Assembly (NCBI GenBank): GCA_017547525.1
Contig: JAFYPL010000040.1
Location: 1-37,057, forward strand
Length of the DNA: 37,057 nucleotides
Reading direction: 5' to 3'
From: Oscillospiraceae bacterium
Lineage (GTDB): Bacteria > Bacillota > Clostridia > Oscillospirales > Ruminococcaceae
The notes under the pieces were generated by a model. It saw nothing but the letters and a program-made list of their open reading frames with translations, was not told the DNA's origin and did not search any database. Made by a program: the position numbers and the translations under genes. This document shows positions 7,790-16,325 of this stretch, piece after piece. The first letter of the stretch is position 1; every line of letters begins with the position of its first letter.

Positions 7790-8361
7790 CAATACAGGAA
7801 AGTATAAGAGCAGCAGAGGCAGTTATTTTTGCTTCTGGTGAAGGTATCGGTTGTCAGGAACTGATGACTGTACTGGAAATAGATGAAAAACAGCTGGTAT
7901 ATGTACTGGACATGCTTAAAGAAAAATACAATCACGCAGATTCAGGCGTTATGCTGGTGCACAATACAGAAAGTGTGTGTTTTGCTACCAGCCCTGACAC
8001 ATCTGATATTGTATACAAAGCATTCAGTGTGAAAAAGAATACCCCGCTGTCAAATGCAGCTATGGAAACATTGGCGATTATTGCGTATAATCAGCCAGTA
8101 TCCCGTGCGTTTATTGAACAGGTACGTGGCGTTGATTCATCATCCAGTGTAAAAACTCTGCTGGAAAGAAACCTGATTGAAGAAGCAGGTCGTCTGGAAA
8201 TACCGGGCAGACCACTCAGCTACAGAACTACAGATGTATTTCTCCGTAGTTTTTCTCTTTCCAGCCTTGCACAGTTACCTAAAGTAAAAGTGGAAAAAGA
8301 AGGACAGCTGTCTACAGACGACTTATCTTTAGAGGATGAATCCAATGACCATATTATTTAA
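7786..8361 (+). CDS. scpB: Segregation and condensation protein B
   Basis: Winged-helix partner of ScpA in the SMC condensin. The 191 residues carry the conserved LSNAAMETLAIIAYNQP segment (about 84-100) and RGVDSSSSVKTLLERNLI, followed by GRPLSYRTTDVFLRSF. The start ATG overlaps the scpA stop. The last residues are acidic and variable, as is usual. The downstream DUF2953 gene begins within its last codons. Confidence 0.96.
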   Translation: MTIQESIRAAEAVIFASGEGIGCQELMTVLEIDEKQLVYVLDMLKEKYNHADSGVMLVHNTESVCFATSPDTSDIVYKAFSVKKNTPLSNAAMETLAIIAYNQPVSRAFIEQVRGVDSSSSVKTLLERNLIEEAGRLEIPGRPLSYRTTDVFLRSFSLSSLAQLPKVKVEKEGQLSTDDLSLEDESNDHII

Positions 8362-8998
8362 AATATTGTCTGTTATCGGTATCCTGTTACTGCTGCTGAT
8401 AGTTCTGCTGTTGTGGCTGATACTGGTGCCTCGACATTTCTGGGTGGAATATTCTGCCCGTGACGGGTTTATAGCACAGGTAAATATAGCCTGGTTTAAA
8501 TTTACATTATATCCGATTCCATCTTTTCTGCAGAAGAAAACTGACGGTAAAAAAGAAGAAACTGTGCGGACAGAAAAAGAAAAGACAACTGGTCCATTGA
8601 ATGATATACAGTTTTCCATGGACTTGGTAAAACAGGTTGTTTCGTCAGCAAAAGGTATAATGCGGAGAGTTTTCCGTGCTATAAAATTTCGCGATGTGTC
8701 TTTTACTGTACCAGTTAACGGAACAGATATACACTCCACACAGAAACTGTATGGTGCAGTGACAAATGCTTTTTACGCATTGAGTGTTTTCCTGCAGAAA
8801 CACATGCAGATATACTTTAAAAGCCCGGTATTTGTGGCAGACTTTGCCGGCAGATACAGTGATGCGATTTATTTTTACAGTAAAATAACCGCCAGCCCGG
8901 TATTGTTGCTGGTGGCGGTATATTACGCATATACACAATACGTTCTTATTACCAATAATTATAAAAAGGCTGACAACGCCCCACAGAAGGAGATTTAA
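8345..8998 (+). CDS. DUF2953 domain protein
   Basis: Membrane-associated protein of unknown function, often found between scpB and ytfJ/gerW in spore formers. An N-terminal membrane helix (about residues 1-27, ILLLLIVLLLWLILVP) is followed by a charged linker and a body ending in a second hydrophobic stretch near the C-terminus (SPVLLLVAVYYAYTQYVL). I chose the ATG at 8345 (217 residues) because AGAGG (8331-8335) lies 9 bases upstream. The ATG at 8336, which adds three residues, directly abuts that Shine-Dalgarno. Its location suggests a sporulation or envelope role, but this is guilt by association. Confidence 0.85.
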   Translation: MTILFKILSVIGILLLLLIVLLLWLILVPRHFWVEYSARDGFIAQVNIAWFKFTLYPIPSFLQKKTDGKKEETVRTEKEKTTGPLNDIQFSMDLVKQVVSSAKGIMRRVFRAIKFRDVSFTVPVNGTDIHSTQKLYGAVTNAFYALSVFLQKHMQIYFKSPVFVADFAGRYSDAIYFYSKITASPVLLLVAVYYAYTQYVLITNNYKKADNAPQKEI

Positions 8999-9000
8999 CC

Positions 9001-9423
9001 ATGGACAAACAGAATACAGTACAGGAACTTATGGCTAATACATTGGGCAAAATGCGTGAGCTGGTTGATTCCAACACAGTTATCGGTACACCTATTACTA
9101 CAGAAGCAGGCGTGACAATCATTCCTGTATCCAAAATCAGTTTTGGTTTCGTGTCAGGTGGTACAGATTTTGCTACAGAAAAACAGAAAGACCTTTTTGG
9201 TGGCGCAGCATCTTCCGGTGCATCTATTACACCTGTAGGTTTTCTGGTAGTAAACGGCACAGGTGTTAAATTTATGCAGGTTGCAGAAGGCAATCGGACA
9301 ATAGACCGTCTTATCAATCTTATGCCGGAGGTTATAGACAAACTGGAAGCACTGGTTTCTTCTAAAACCAAAAAAGATGCTGATGTTATCAGACCAGCTG
9401 ATACATCTGCTGAAAAATTCTAA
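9001..9423 (+). CDS. gerW: GerW family sporulation protein (YtfJ)
   Basis: A 140-residue protein of the YtfJ/GerW family; in Bacillus, GerW is made in the forespore and is needed for efficient germination. Family features are DSNTVIGTPI (about 23-32), GVTIIPVSKISFGF, a Gly-rich stretch (GGAASSGASITPVGFLVV) and a hydrophobic VNGTGVKFMQV core. It has no signal peptide. It starts 2 bases after the DUF2953 stop, with AAGGAG ahead of the ATG. This supports a spore-forming host. Confidence 0.93.
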   Translation: MDKQNTVQELMANTLGKMRELVDSNTVIGTPITTEAGVTIIPVSKISFGFVSGGTDFATEKQKDLFGGAASSGASITPVGFLVVNGTGVKFMQVAEGNRTIDRLINLMPEVIDKLEALVSSKTKKDADVIRPADTSAEKF

Positions 9424-9434
9424 AAACGCAAGCT

Positions 9435-9452
9435 TCTGCCGATTACGGCAGT
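9435..9452 (+). other. Short hairpin between gerW and rluB
   Basis: CTGCCG and CGGCAG form a 6-bp stem with an ATTA loop, without a T run. It could be a weak attenuator or a processing site. Confidence 0.35.
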
Positions 9453-9490
9453 TATCAATACAATAAACAAGATATATAATTGGAGAAAAA

Positions 9491-10258
9491 ATGAGAGATA
9501 CAAGAATTCAGAAAGCTATGGCTGATATGGGTCTGTGCTCCCGTCGCCGGGCAGAACAGATTATCCTGGAAGGCCGCGTAAAACTTAATGGCCGCCCTGT
9601 AAAACTGGGTGATAAAATGGACCTGAACGCTGACGTACTGCAGGTAGACGACAGAACTATCCGTCCATCCAAAAAGAAAGAATACAAATACTACATGATG
9701 CATAAACCACGTGGTTACATCACTACTGCAAAAGATGACCGTGGCAGAAAAACAGTAATGGATCTTATCAGTGAAATTCCTGAAAGAGTATACCCAGTAG
9801 GCCGTCTGGATAAAGACAGTGAAGGTATGCTGCTGTTTACTAATGATGGTGAACTGGCTAACAAACTGACTCACCCATCACACCATGTATCAAAAATGTA
9901 CCGTGTAACTGTTCATCCAAAAGCAAGCGAAGAACAGATGATTGCACTGACAGACGGTGTTTATCTGGATGATGGTAGCAAAACACTGCCAGCAATTATC
10001 CGTGTTGTAGCTGAAGAAGACGAAAGAACAGTTATGGAAATGACTATCCGTGAAGGTAAAAACCGTCAGATCCGCCGTATGTGTGAAGCGGTAGGTCTGG
10101 AAGTAGCACGTCTTTCCAGAAAATCCATCGGCCCTGTAAAAATGGGTATGCTGGCACCAGGTAAATACAGAGAACTGAAACCAGCAGAAGTGCTGGCACT
10201 TAAAAATGCTGCAACAAAAGCTGCGAGAGTAAAAAGAGCAAAAGGAAAAGAGGATTAA
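9491..10258 (+). CDS. rluB: Pseudouridine synthase, RluB/RsuA type
   Basis: Converts a uridine in rRNA to pseudouridine; RluB acts on 23S rRNA near the peptidyl-transferase centre. An S4 RNA-binding domain spans residues 1-60 (RIQKAMADMGLCSRRRAEQ). The catalytic motif GRLDKDSEG starts at 104, with Asp107 as the expected nucleophile, and GKNRQIRRM near 190-200 is the C-terminal motif. The tail is Lys/Ala/Arg-rich. The length, 255 residues, is normal. GGAG lies just before the ATG. In Clostridia this enzyme commonly follows scpB/ytfJ. The exact rRNA position is not proven. Confidence 0.92.
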   Translation: MRDTRIQKAMADMGLCSRRRAEQIILEGRVKLNGRPVKLGDKMDLNADVLQVDDRTIRPSKKKEYKYYMMHKPRGYITTAKDDRGRKTVMDLISEIPERVYPVGRLDKDSEGMLLFTNDGELANKLTHPSHHVSKMYRVTVHPKASEEQMIALTDGVYLDDGSKTLPAIIRVVAEEDERTVMEMTIREGKNRQIRRMCEAVGLEVARLSRKSIGPVKMGMLAPGKYRELKPAEVLALKNAATKAARVKRAKGKED

Positions 10259-10261
10259 TTT

Positions 10262-10618
10262 ATGTACGTAATGAAACCTATTATGGAATATGACGTACTG
10301 GATCTGCTTAATGCAGGCAGATTCGAAGGCGAAATGGAGGGTTACATCCTGTCAGATGGTGGCGATCTTTTTGGCTGGAGTCTTTTCCGTATTGATGGTG
10401 ATGTTACATCCATGCTGGATGTAAATGCGCCATCCGGCAGTTTTCTGGATGGTCTTATCCGTGCCAGTGTTGCTTATGGTGAAGCGCGCGGTGCCACATC
10501 ATTTTCTCTGAATCCTAACGTGGCTGATTTCGTTAAATACAAAGAAGTTTTCTTTGAAAACGAAGGTTTTGTGATTCCTAACGACAAACTGTTCACACCA
10601 TGTGAAGGCGAAGCTTAA
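10262..10618 (+). CDS. Hypothetical protein following rluB
   Basis: A 118-residue acidic protein without signal peptide, membrane segment or cysteine-rich site. I do not recognise a characterised family. The plan (short beta segments, then FLDGLIRASVAYGEARGATSFSLNPN and a C-terminal FFENEGFVIPNDKLF) resembles the second half of GNAT acetyltransferases, in which a helix is followed by a closing segment like ENEGF. The acetyl-CoA loop (Q/RxxGxG/A) is not seen. It starts 3 bases after rluB, with GAGG upstream, and ends at a terminator, so it is the last gene of the scpAB operon. An alternative ATG lies three codons in. Confidence 0.8.
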   Translation: MYVMKPIMEYDVLDLLNAGRFEGEMEGYILSDGGDLFGWSLFRIDGDVTSMLDVNAPSGSFLDGLIRASVAYGEARGATSFSLNPNVADFVKYKEVFFENEGFVIPNDKLFTPCEGEA

Positions 10619-10626
10619 TAATTTAT

Positions 10627-10664
10627 GGACCACTCTGCTTAATGCGGAGTGGTCCTGTTGTTTT
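10627..10664 (+). terminator. Terminator at the end of the scpAB-rluB operon
   Basis: GGACCACTCTGC (10627-10638) pairs with GCGGAGTGGTCC (10644-10655) through 12 positions, one of them G-U. The following T run is interrupted (TGTTGTTTT). Confidence 0.8.
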
Positions 10665-10732
10665 AATATATTTTCCTGTGCTTATAAAACGACAAATTAA
10701 CCTATACAACACCTATATATTTTTGCAGATAA

Positions 10733-10762
10733 TTGACATAATATGTGAAAATGGTGTAAAAT
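10733..10762 (+). promoter_or_regulatory. Sigma-A promoter for the yicC-thiN operon
   Basis: Consensus TTGACA (10733-10738), 18-base spacer, TAAAAT (10757-10762), about 25 bases before the yicC ATG. I see no clear terminator between here and thiN. Confidence 0.8.
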
Positions 10763-10787
10763 ATAGTATTAATCGGAGGACTATATT

Positions 10788-11666
10788 ATGGTTTACAGTA
10801 TGACAGGTTATGGCAAGGGAAACCTTGTTTTACACGGCAAAGATATAACTGTGGAAGTGAAGAGTGTTAACCACAGATATTTTGAATATTCCAGCAGAAT
10901 GTCCAGATTTTTCTCATTTCTGGACGATAAGATAAAGAAGGAAATACAGGGAATGATTTCCCGCGGTAAGGTGGAAGTAAGCCTGATGGTAAGAACTGTG
11001 GAAAACAGTGAAACCAAAATTGAACCGGATGTACTGCTGGCAAAAAGTTACTATGAAGCATTACAGACTCTTTCTGAAAGTCTGGGTCTGCCAAACAATG
11101 CAGATGTACTGGCTATATCCCGTATGGATGGCGTTCTTACACAGGTTAAAAATGAAGAAGATGCTGAAACTTTATGGAATGATGTAAAAGAAGTACTGCA
11201 TCTGGCTATGGAAGAATTCCTTGCTATGCGTAAAGCAGAAGGTGAGAAACTGTGTGCAGATGTGCTGGCAAGACTGAAAACGGTGGAAGATATAGTGGCA
11301 GAAATAGAAAAAGTTGCACCACAGCGTGTGGAAGCATACCGTGAAAAACTCTATGCAAAACTGCAGACAATTCTTGCAGACAGACAGATTGATGACGCAC
11401 GTGTATTGACAGAAGCAGCTATTTTTGCAGACAAAGCAGCTATCGACGAAGAAACAACACGTATACACAGCCATATTTCACAGTATCGTAAAATATTGGC
11501 ATCTGATGAACCACAGGGTAGAAAACTGGACTTCCTCACACAGGAACTCAACAGGGAAACAAATACAATCGGCTCAAAATCCAACGACCTGGCTATTACC
11601 AATATGGTTGTTGAAATCAAATCTGAAATCGAAAAAATCCGCGAACAGATCCAGAATATTGAATAG
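10788..11666 (+). CDS. YicC family endoribonuclease
   Basis: A 292-residue protein of the YicC/YloC family, shown to be an endoribonuclease in E. coli. MVYSMTGYGKG opens the YicC-like N-terminal domain, including VEVKSVNHRYFE. The C-terminal DUF1732 domain is seen in RKLDFLTQELNRETNTIGSKSND, followed by a helical end with EIEKIREQIQNIE. Length and ends are normal. CGGAGG precedes the ATG. It leads the conserved yicC-remA-gmk order of Bacillota. The RNA target in this organism is not known. Confidence 0.94.
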   Translation: MVYSMTGYGKGNLVLHGKDITVEVKSVNHRYFEYSSRMSRFFSFLDDKIKKEIQGMISRGKVEVSLMVRTVENSETKIEPDVLLAKSYYEALQTLSESLGLPNNADVLAISRMDGVLTQVKNEEDAETLWNDVKEVLHLAMEEFLAMRKAEGEKLCADVLARLKTVEDIVAEIEKVAPQRVEAYREKLYAKLQTILADRQIDDARVLTEAAIFADKAAIDEETTRIHSHISQYRKILASDEPQGRKLDFLTQELNRETNTIGSKSNDLAITNMVVEIKSEIEKIREQIQNIE

Positions 11667-11674
11667 GTGATTGT

Positions 11675-11941
11675 ATGGCTATGCTGAATATCGGCTTTGG
11701 CAGTATGATAAATGCAGGCAGGGTTATGGCGGCTTTAAGTCCGGAATCTGCACCAGTAAAAAGAATGATTACCAAAGCTAAACAGGATAAAGTCCTGATA
11801 GATGCCACTTTTGGCAGAAAAACAAAGACAGTTATTATCACAGACACAAATCAGCTGATTCTGTGTGCATTCACAGCCGAAAGAATTTTTGGTACAGCTG
11901 ATGAAAGTTTAATAAAGTTTATGGAGACAGAAGATGAGTGA
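11675..11941 (+). CDS. remA: RemA-like regulator (DUF370)
   Basis: Small DNA-binding protein; in Bacillus subtilis RemA activates extracellular matrix genes and osmoprotection. The start NIGFGSMINAGRVMA, the SAPVKRMI segment and LIDATFGRKTKTVIITD are hallmarks of the family. It has 88 residues, a normal length. The Shine-Dalgarno is modest (AGGTGA); a second ATG two codons in is an alternative start. The stop overlaps gmk by 8 bases. Which genes it controls here is unknown. Confidence 0.93.
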   Translation: MAMLNIGFGSMINAGRVMAALSPESAPVKRMITKAKQDKVLIDATFGRKTKTVIITDTNQLILCAFTAERIFGTADESLIKFMETEDE

Positions 11942-12497
11942 AATCGGTAAAAACCTTGTAGTAATTTCAGGCCCTTCAGGCTGCGGTAAAGACACTGTGG
12001 TAAAACATATTATAAATACTGATCCACGTTTTGTTCTCAGCGTTTCTGCTACCACAAGATCAAAACGCCCTTACGAAGTAAACGGCGTGGATTATATATT
12101 CCTTACATCCCAGGAATTCATCGGCAAAATTGCTGGTAGTGAATTTCTGGAACATACCCTCTATTGCGGTAACTACTATGGTACACTGAAAAGCCAGATA
12201 GAAGAAAAAGTAGCAGCTGGTAAAGTAGTGGTACTTGTTATCGAAGTGGAAGGTGCGGCTAACGTGAAAAAAGTGTACCCAGATGCACTGACTATCTTTG
12301 TAGCACCACCATCACTGGAAGAACTGGAACGTCGCCTGCGCAACCGTGGTACAGAAGACGACGGTACCATTAAACAGCGTCTGTTCAAAGCCAGTGAAGA
12401 ACTGGGATTCAAGAGCAGCTATGATTACATAGTGGAAAATAACTATGTGGAACAGTGTGCCCAGTCCATTATCGATATTTTTGACGGTGTAAAATAA
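11934..12497 (+). CDS. gmk: Guanylate kinase
   Basis: Phosphorylates GMP to GDP with ATP, an essential nucleotide step. It has the P-loop GPSGCGKDT (13-21), the GMP-binding segment TTRSKRPYEVNGVDY (about 41-55) and FLEHTLYCGNYYGT. The lid region has RLRNRGTEDDGTIKQRL. The length, 187 residues, is slightly shorter than many homologues. It overlaps remA by 8 bases. In the classic Bacillota order rpoZ and coaBC would follow; here priA comes next instead. Confidence 0.96.
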   Translation: MSEIGKNLVVISGPSGCGKDTVVKHIINTDPRFVLSVSATTRSKRPYEVNGVDYIFLTSQEFIGKIAGSEFLEHTLYCGNYYGTLKSQIEEKVAAGKVVVLVIEVEGAANVKKVYPDALTIFVAPPSLEELERRLRNRGTEDDGTIKQRLFKASEELGFKSSYDYIVENNYVEQCAQSIIDIFDGVK

Positions 12498-12531
12498 GTT
12501 TAATTATAAATTACAATGAGGAGGTGGCTTT

Positions 12532-14754
12532 ATGTTGACAGCCGGTGTGGCAGTGGATAAAGCCACCCTTGATTTTGATATGCTGTTCTCTTATCTAGTG
12601 CCGGACAGTTTTGCTGCTGAAGTAAAACCTGGTTCTATAGTGCTGGTGCCATTCGGACGTGGCAACCGAATGAGAACAGGCATAGTTCTGTCTGTGGAAG
12701 ACAGGGAAGATACTACAAGTCTGAAAAGTATTGTGGATGTAAAAAATGAAGATCATACAATTACTGCAGATGCACTGAAAATTATACGCTATCTGAAAGA
12801 AACCACTTTCTGCACATGGTACGAAGCGGTAAAAACAGTAATCCCATATGGTGCACTGTACAAAATAGACGGAGACCGTCTGTCAAAACAACTGGTGCGC
12901 CATCTGCAGAATGTTTATACTGCTGACCGGGATTTTGATGTTTCACAGCTGAAAAATGAAAAGCAGCGTGCTGTTTATGAATTTCTCAAAAGCGGTTATT
13001 ATAATATAAAACAGATAGAAATAAATACAGGCGTTAAAAAAACTGTGGTGGATACATTAGTGCGTTATGGTGCAGTAAAGTGCAGACAGACTGATAAAGA
13101 TACATCTGTCTATAGTCATATAGAGAAGTGCCGAGACCATGTGGCACTGTCAGCGCAACAGCAGAAAGTATACGATGAAATACTGCGGTACAATGATGAT
13201 AAAACACACCTTGTTCATGGTGTCACATCATCAGGTAAAAGTATGGTGTTTATAAAACTGATACAGAACGCACTTGCACAGGGGGGTTCTGCTATGGTGC
13301 TGGTACCAGAAATATCATTGACACCACAGATGATCCGCCTGTTGAAAGAATTTTTCGGTGACACTGTCAGTGTTATACATTCCCAGCTGTCACATACCGA
13401 AAGATTGTTGCAGTATAACAGAGCACTTAATGGTCAGTCCCGTGTTGTGGTAGGGACACGTAGCGCTGTATTTACACCGCTGAAAGACCTTAAACTGATA
13501 ATAGTCGACGAAGAACACGAAAAAACTTTCAAAAGTGAATCAGCTCCGCGATATAACGCAATAAGAGTGGCACAGTTTGTAGCCAAAAATACCGGAGCCA
13601 GATTGGTACTGGCCAGTGCCACACCAAGTGTGGAAAGTTATTATCTGGCGCAAAACGGCTTTTATCATCTGCATACAATGCCGAATAGGTACTCTGACCT
13701 GCCACTGCCTCAGGTGGAAATTATTGATATGTCCCAGCAGGCTATGGTTGGTGATACAGGCCCCGTTTCAAAAGTTGTGCTGCGTTATATTGCTGAAAAT
13801 ATAGCTGACGGTAAACAGAGTATTATCCTGATAAACAGACGTGGCTATTCCACAGTCGGTATATGTAAAGACTGCCGCCAGCCAATCAAGTGTAAAGACT
13901 GTTCTGTAAATCTTGTAAAACATAAAAAACAGAACAAACTGATGTGTCACTACTGTGGCAGAGTTTACCCTGTGCCGGAAGTTTGTCCGGAGTGTGGGGG
14001 AGAAATATCCTACAGTGGCTATGGCACACAGCATATAGAAGAATATATACAGTCAGCTGTGCCGACAGCAAGAATACTGCGTATGGATGCTGACAGCACC
14101 AACCAGACCCAGTCACACGAAGAAATGCTTGAAGCTTTTGGTAAAAAAGAGTATGATATATTGATAGGCACCCAGATGGTGGCCAAAGGTCTGGATTTCG
14201 ACGATGTAAACCTGGTTGTGGTACTGGGGATAGATGCTATGCTGAATCACCCGGGCTATAATTCAGCTGAACAGGCTTTTAATCTTATAACACAGGTTAT
14301 TGGCCGTGCAGGCAGAAAGGCACGGGGGGCAAAGGCTGTTATACAGACATACGATAGTTTTAACCCTACAATAAACATGGCAGCGGCTCAGGATTATAAC
14401 ACTTTCTATAAAGGTGAAATAGCATACAGAAAGCTGAATACCTATCCGCCTTTCTGTACTATGGTCACAGTGGCTTTTACCCATACTTCAGAACCTGTTG
14501 CGGCAAAAGATTCGCGTACTTTTCTGGAAATAATCAAACGGATTTCTCCACAGTACAACATTCCGCTGATGGTGCTGGGGCCGGTACCTTTTGATGTGGC
14601 CATGGTAAGCAAGACCTACCGCTGGCGACTGTCTATAAAATGTAAAAATAATGCTTTATTCAGACAGTTTCTGAACAAAGCTATTGAAATATATCTTAAA
14701 AACAAAGAAAACAAATCATCGGTATATGTTAACATAAATCCGATGCAGGAATAA
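12532..14754 (+). CDS. priA: Primosomal replication restart helicase PriA
   Basis: 3'-to-5' DNA helicase that reloads the replisome at collapsed forks. The N-terminal DNA-binding domain spans about residues 1-200. Walker A is GVTSSGKS (230-237) and Walker B is DEEH (326-329); RYNAIRVA just after is the aromatic-rich-loop equivalent. A cluster of eight cysteines in the pattern CxxC...CxxC...CxxC...CxxC (about 442-490) binds the two structural zinc ions. The helicase C lobe has GTQMVAKGLDF and QVIGRAGRKARG. It has 740 residues, a normal length. GAGGAGG lies before the ATG at 12532. Confidence 0.96.
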   Translation: MLTAGVAVDKATLDFDMLFSYLVPDSFAAEVKPGSIVLVPFGRGNRMRTGIVLSVEDREDTTSLKSIVDVKNEDHTITADALKIIRYLKETTFCTWYEAVKTVIPYGALYKIDGDRLSKQLVRHLQNVYTADRDFDVSQLKNEKQRAVYEFLKSGYYNIKQIEINTGVKKTVVDTLVRYGAVKCRQTDKDTSVYSHIEKCRDHVALSAQQQKVYDEILRYNDDKTHLVHGVTSSGKSMVFIKLIQNALAQGGSAMVLVPEISLTPQMIRLLKEFFGDTVSVIHSQLSHTERLLQYNRALNGQSRVVVGTRSAVFTPLKDLKLIIVDEEHEKTFKSESAPRYNAIRVAQFVAKNTGARLVLASATPSVESYYLAQNGFYHLHTMPNRYSDLPLPQVEIIDMSQQAMVGDTGPVSKVVLRYIAENIADGKQSIILINRRGYSTVGICKDCRQPIKCKDCSVNLVKHKKQNKLMCHYCGRVYPVPEVCPECGGEISYSGYGTQHIEEYIQSAVPTARILRMDADSTNQTQSHEEMLEAFGKKEYDILIGTQMVAKGLDFDDVNLVVVLGIDAMLNHPGYNSAEQAFNLITQVIGRAGRKARGAKAVIQTYDSFNPTINMAAAQDYNTFYKGEIAYRKLNTYPPFCTMVTVAFTHTSEPVAAKDSRTFLEIIKRISPQYNIPLMVLGPVPFDVAMVSKTYRWRLSIKCKNNALFRQFLNKAIEIYLKNKENKSSVYVNINPMQE

Positions 14755-14766
14755 AAGGAGATTATT

Positions 14767-15294
14767 ATGGCAATCAGAACTATTGTTAAAGATGGCGATC
14801 CTATACTGAAAAAAGTTTGCCGTCCAGTAACTGAATTCAATGCAAAACTGGCAACACTGCTGGATGATATGGGCGAAACTATGGTAGCAGCAAATGGCGT
14901 AGGCCTTGCAGGCCCACAGGTTGGCATGCTGCGCAGAGTTTTTGTAGCACTGGATTTTTATCTGGATGAAGAAGGTAATGAAGTGGAAGAAATTCTGGAA
15001 TTCGTAAACCCTGAAATTCTGGAAACAGAAGGTGCAGTTACTTCTTTTGAAGGTTGCCTCTCTTTCCCAGAAAGAAATGGTCTTATTACACGTCCGGAAT
15101 ATGTACGTGCAAGAGCACAGGACAGAAACGGTGACTGGTTTGAAATCGAAGCAGAAGGTATTCTGGCAAGATGTATCTGCCATGAAACTGATCACCTGAA
15201 TGGTGTTACAGTTCTGGACAACGCAAAAATATTCTTCGAAGACCTTACACAGGAACAGCTGGAAGAAATTCAGAACAGGGAAGATTATGAATAA
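14767..15294 (+). CDS. def: Peptide deformylase
   Basis: Metalloenzyme that removes the formyl group from the N-terminal Met of new proteins. All three motifs are present: GVGLAGPQVG (44-53), EGCLSFPE (95-102, metal ligand Cys97) and HETDHLNG (139-146, ligands His139 and His143, catalytic Glu140). Motif 1 has Gly where most homologues have Ala (GLAAPQ), a tolerated variant. It has 175 residues. AAAGGAG precedes the ATG. The last codons overlap the fmt start, coupling two enzymes that act in sequence on start Met. Confidence 0.96.
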   Translation: MAIRTIVKDGDPILKKVCRPVTEFNAKLATLLDDMGETMVAANGVGLAGPQVGMLRRVFVALDFYLDEEGNEVEEILEFVNPEILETEGAVTSFEGCLSFPERNGLITRPEYVRARAQDRNGDWFEIEAEGILARCICHETDHLNGVTVLDNAKIFFEDLTQEQLEEIQNREDYE

Positions 15295-16219
15295 AAACGA
15301 AGCTAAAATACTTTTCATGGGCACACCGGATATTGCCCGTGACTGCCTTGCACAGCTGATAGAAGACGGCTGGAATATCATCGGTGCTTTCACACGTGAA
15401 GATAAACCTGTAGGCAGAAAGCAGATTATGACTGCTCCACCGGTAAAACAGCTGGCACTGGAACATAATATTCCTGTATACCAGCCTAAGACACTGAAAG
15501 GTGAGTACAGCGATGTTATCGCACAGCTGGCACCGGACATGATTGTGGTTGTGGCTTTTGGCAGAATTCTGCCAAAAGCAGTTATTGACGTGCCACAGTT
15601 TGGTTGCCTTAATCTGCATGTATCACTGTTGCCACAGTATCGTGGTGCGGCACCTATCCAGTGGTCACTTATAAACGGCGATGCCCAGACCGGTGTTACA
15701 GTAATGCACATAGATGAAGGGCTGGATACAGGTGATATTATTGATGTATTGCCTATTGCGATCGATCCGGACGAAAACAGTGAAGAACTTTTTGAAAAAG
15801 TAACAGAACAGGGTAAGGCTTTCCTTAGCAAAGTAATGGAAAATGTGGTATCCGGTGACTATACACGCACACCACAGGATCATGAAAAAGCTACACTGGC
15901 ACCACCATTGACAAAAGAAATGGCATTGTTCAGTTTTGAAGAAGATGCTCTTGTTCTGCATAACAAAATCCGTGGACAGAACCCATGGCCAAGCGCTTAC
16001 TTTATGTTTGAAGACAAGAAAGTAAAGGTGCTGAAAGCAAAAGTAATGCCGGAAAGTGGCAAACCAGGTGAAATACTTTCCACAAAACCACTGGTTATTG
16101 CTGCAGGTACAAAATCACTGCAGCTTATAACAGTACAGCCAGAAGGCGGCAAAGCTATGGATGGCACAGCATGGGCTGCAGGCCGAAGATTTAAAAAGGG
16201 CGACAGCGTTGTGAAATAA
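15287..16219 (+). CDS. fmt: Methionyl-tRNA formyltransferase
   Basis: Formylates Met on the initiator tRNA using 10-formyl-tetrahydrofolate. KILFMGTPDIARDCL opens the formyltransferase domain. LNLHVSLLPQYRGAAPIQW carries the SLLP motif and catalytic His, and GVTVMHIDEGLDTGDI supplies the Asp. The C-terminal OB-like domain begins around residue 205. I start it at 15287 (310 residues), overlapping def by 8 bases, because that residue begins the conserved domain; the open frame extends further upstream to 15200 but only as an overlap with def. Confidence 0.96.
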   Translation: MNKNEAKILFMGTPDIARDCLAQLIEDGWNIIGAFTREDKPVGRKQIMTAPPVKQLALEHNIPVYQPKTLKGEYSDVIAQLAPDMIVVVAFGRILPKAVIDVPQFGCLNLHVSLLPQYRGAAPIQWSLINGDAQTGVTVMHIDEGLDTGDIIDVLPIAIDPDENSEELFEKVTEQGKAFLSKVMENVVSGDYTRTPQDHEKATLAPPLTKEMALFSFEEDALVLHNKIRGQNPWPSAYFMFEDKKVKVLKAKVMPESGKPGEILSTKPLVIAAGTKSLQLITVQPEGGKAMDGTAWAAGRRFKKGDSVVK

Positions 16220-16325
16220 TTTCCAATATATTTGGCAGAATTTTTACCAAATTATCAAATATATAGTTTAAAATAAAGATATAAAGTAAAAATTTACATC
16301 TTTTGATAAAAAAGGAGATTTCATA

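Noticed and set aside
14716-15831. A 371-codon minus-strand frame across def and fmt
   Set aside because: It lies opposite two clear housekeeping genes, has no promoter or ribosome site and shows no recognisable protein features.
16225-16255. ATTTGG...CCAAAT inverted repeat before the YugP-type gene, similar to the transporter upstream repeat
   Set aside because: Only 6 bases match around an 11-base spacer in AT-rich DNA, so it is likely chance.
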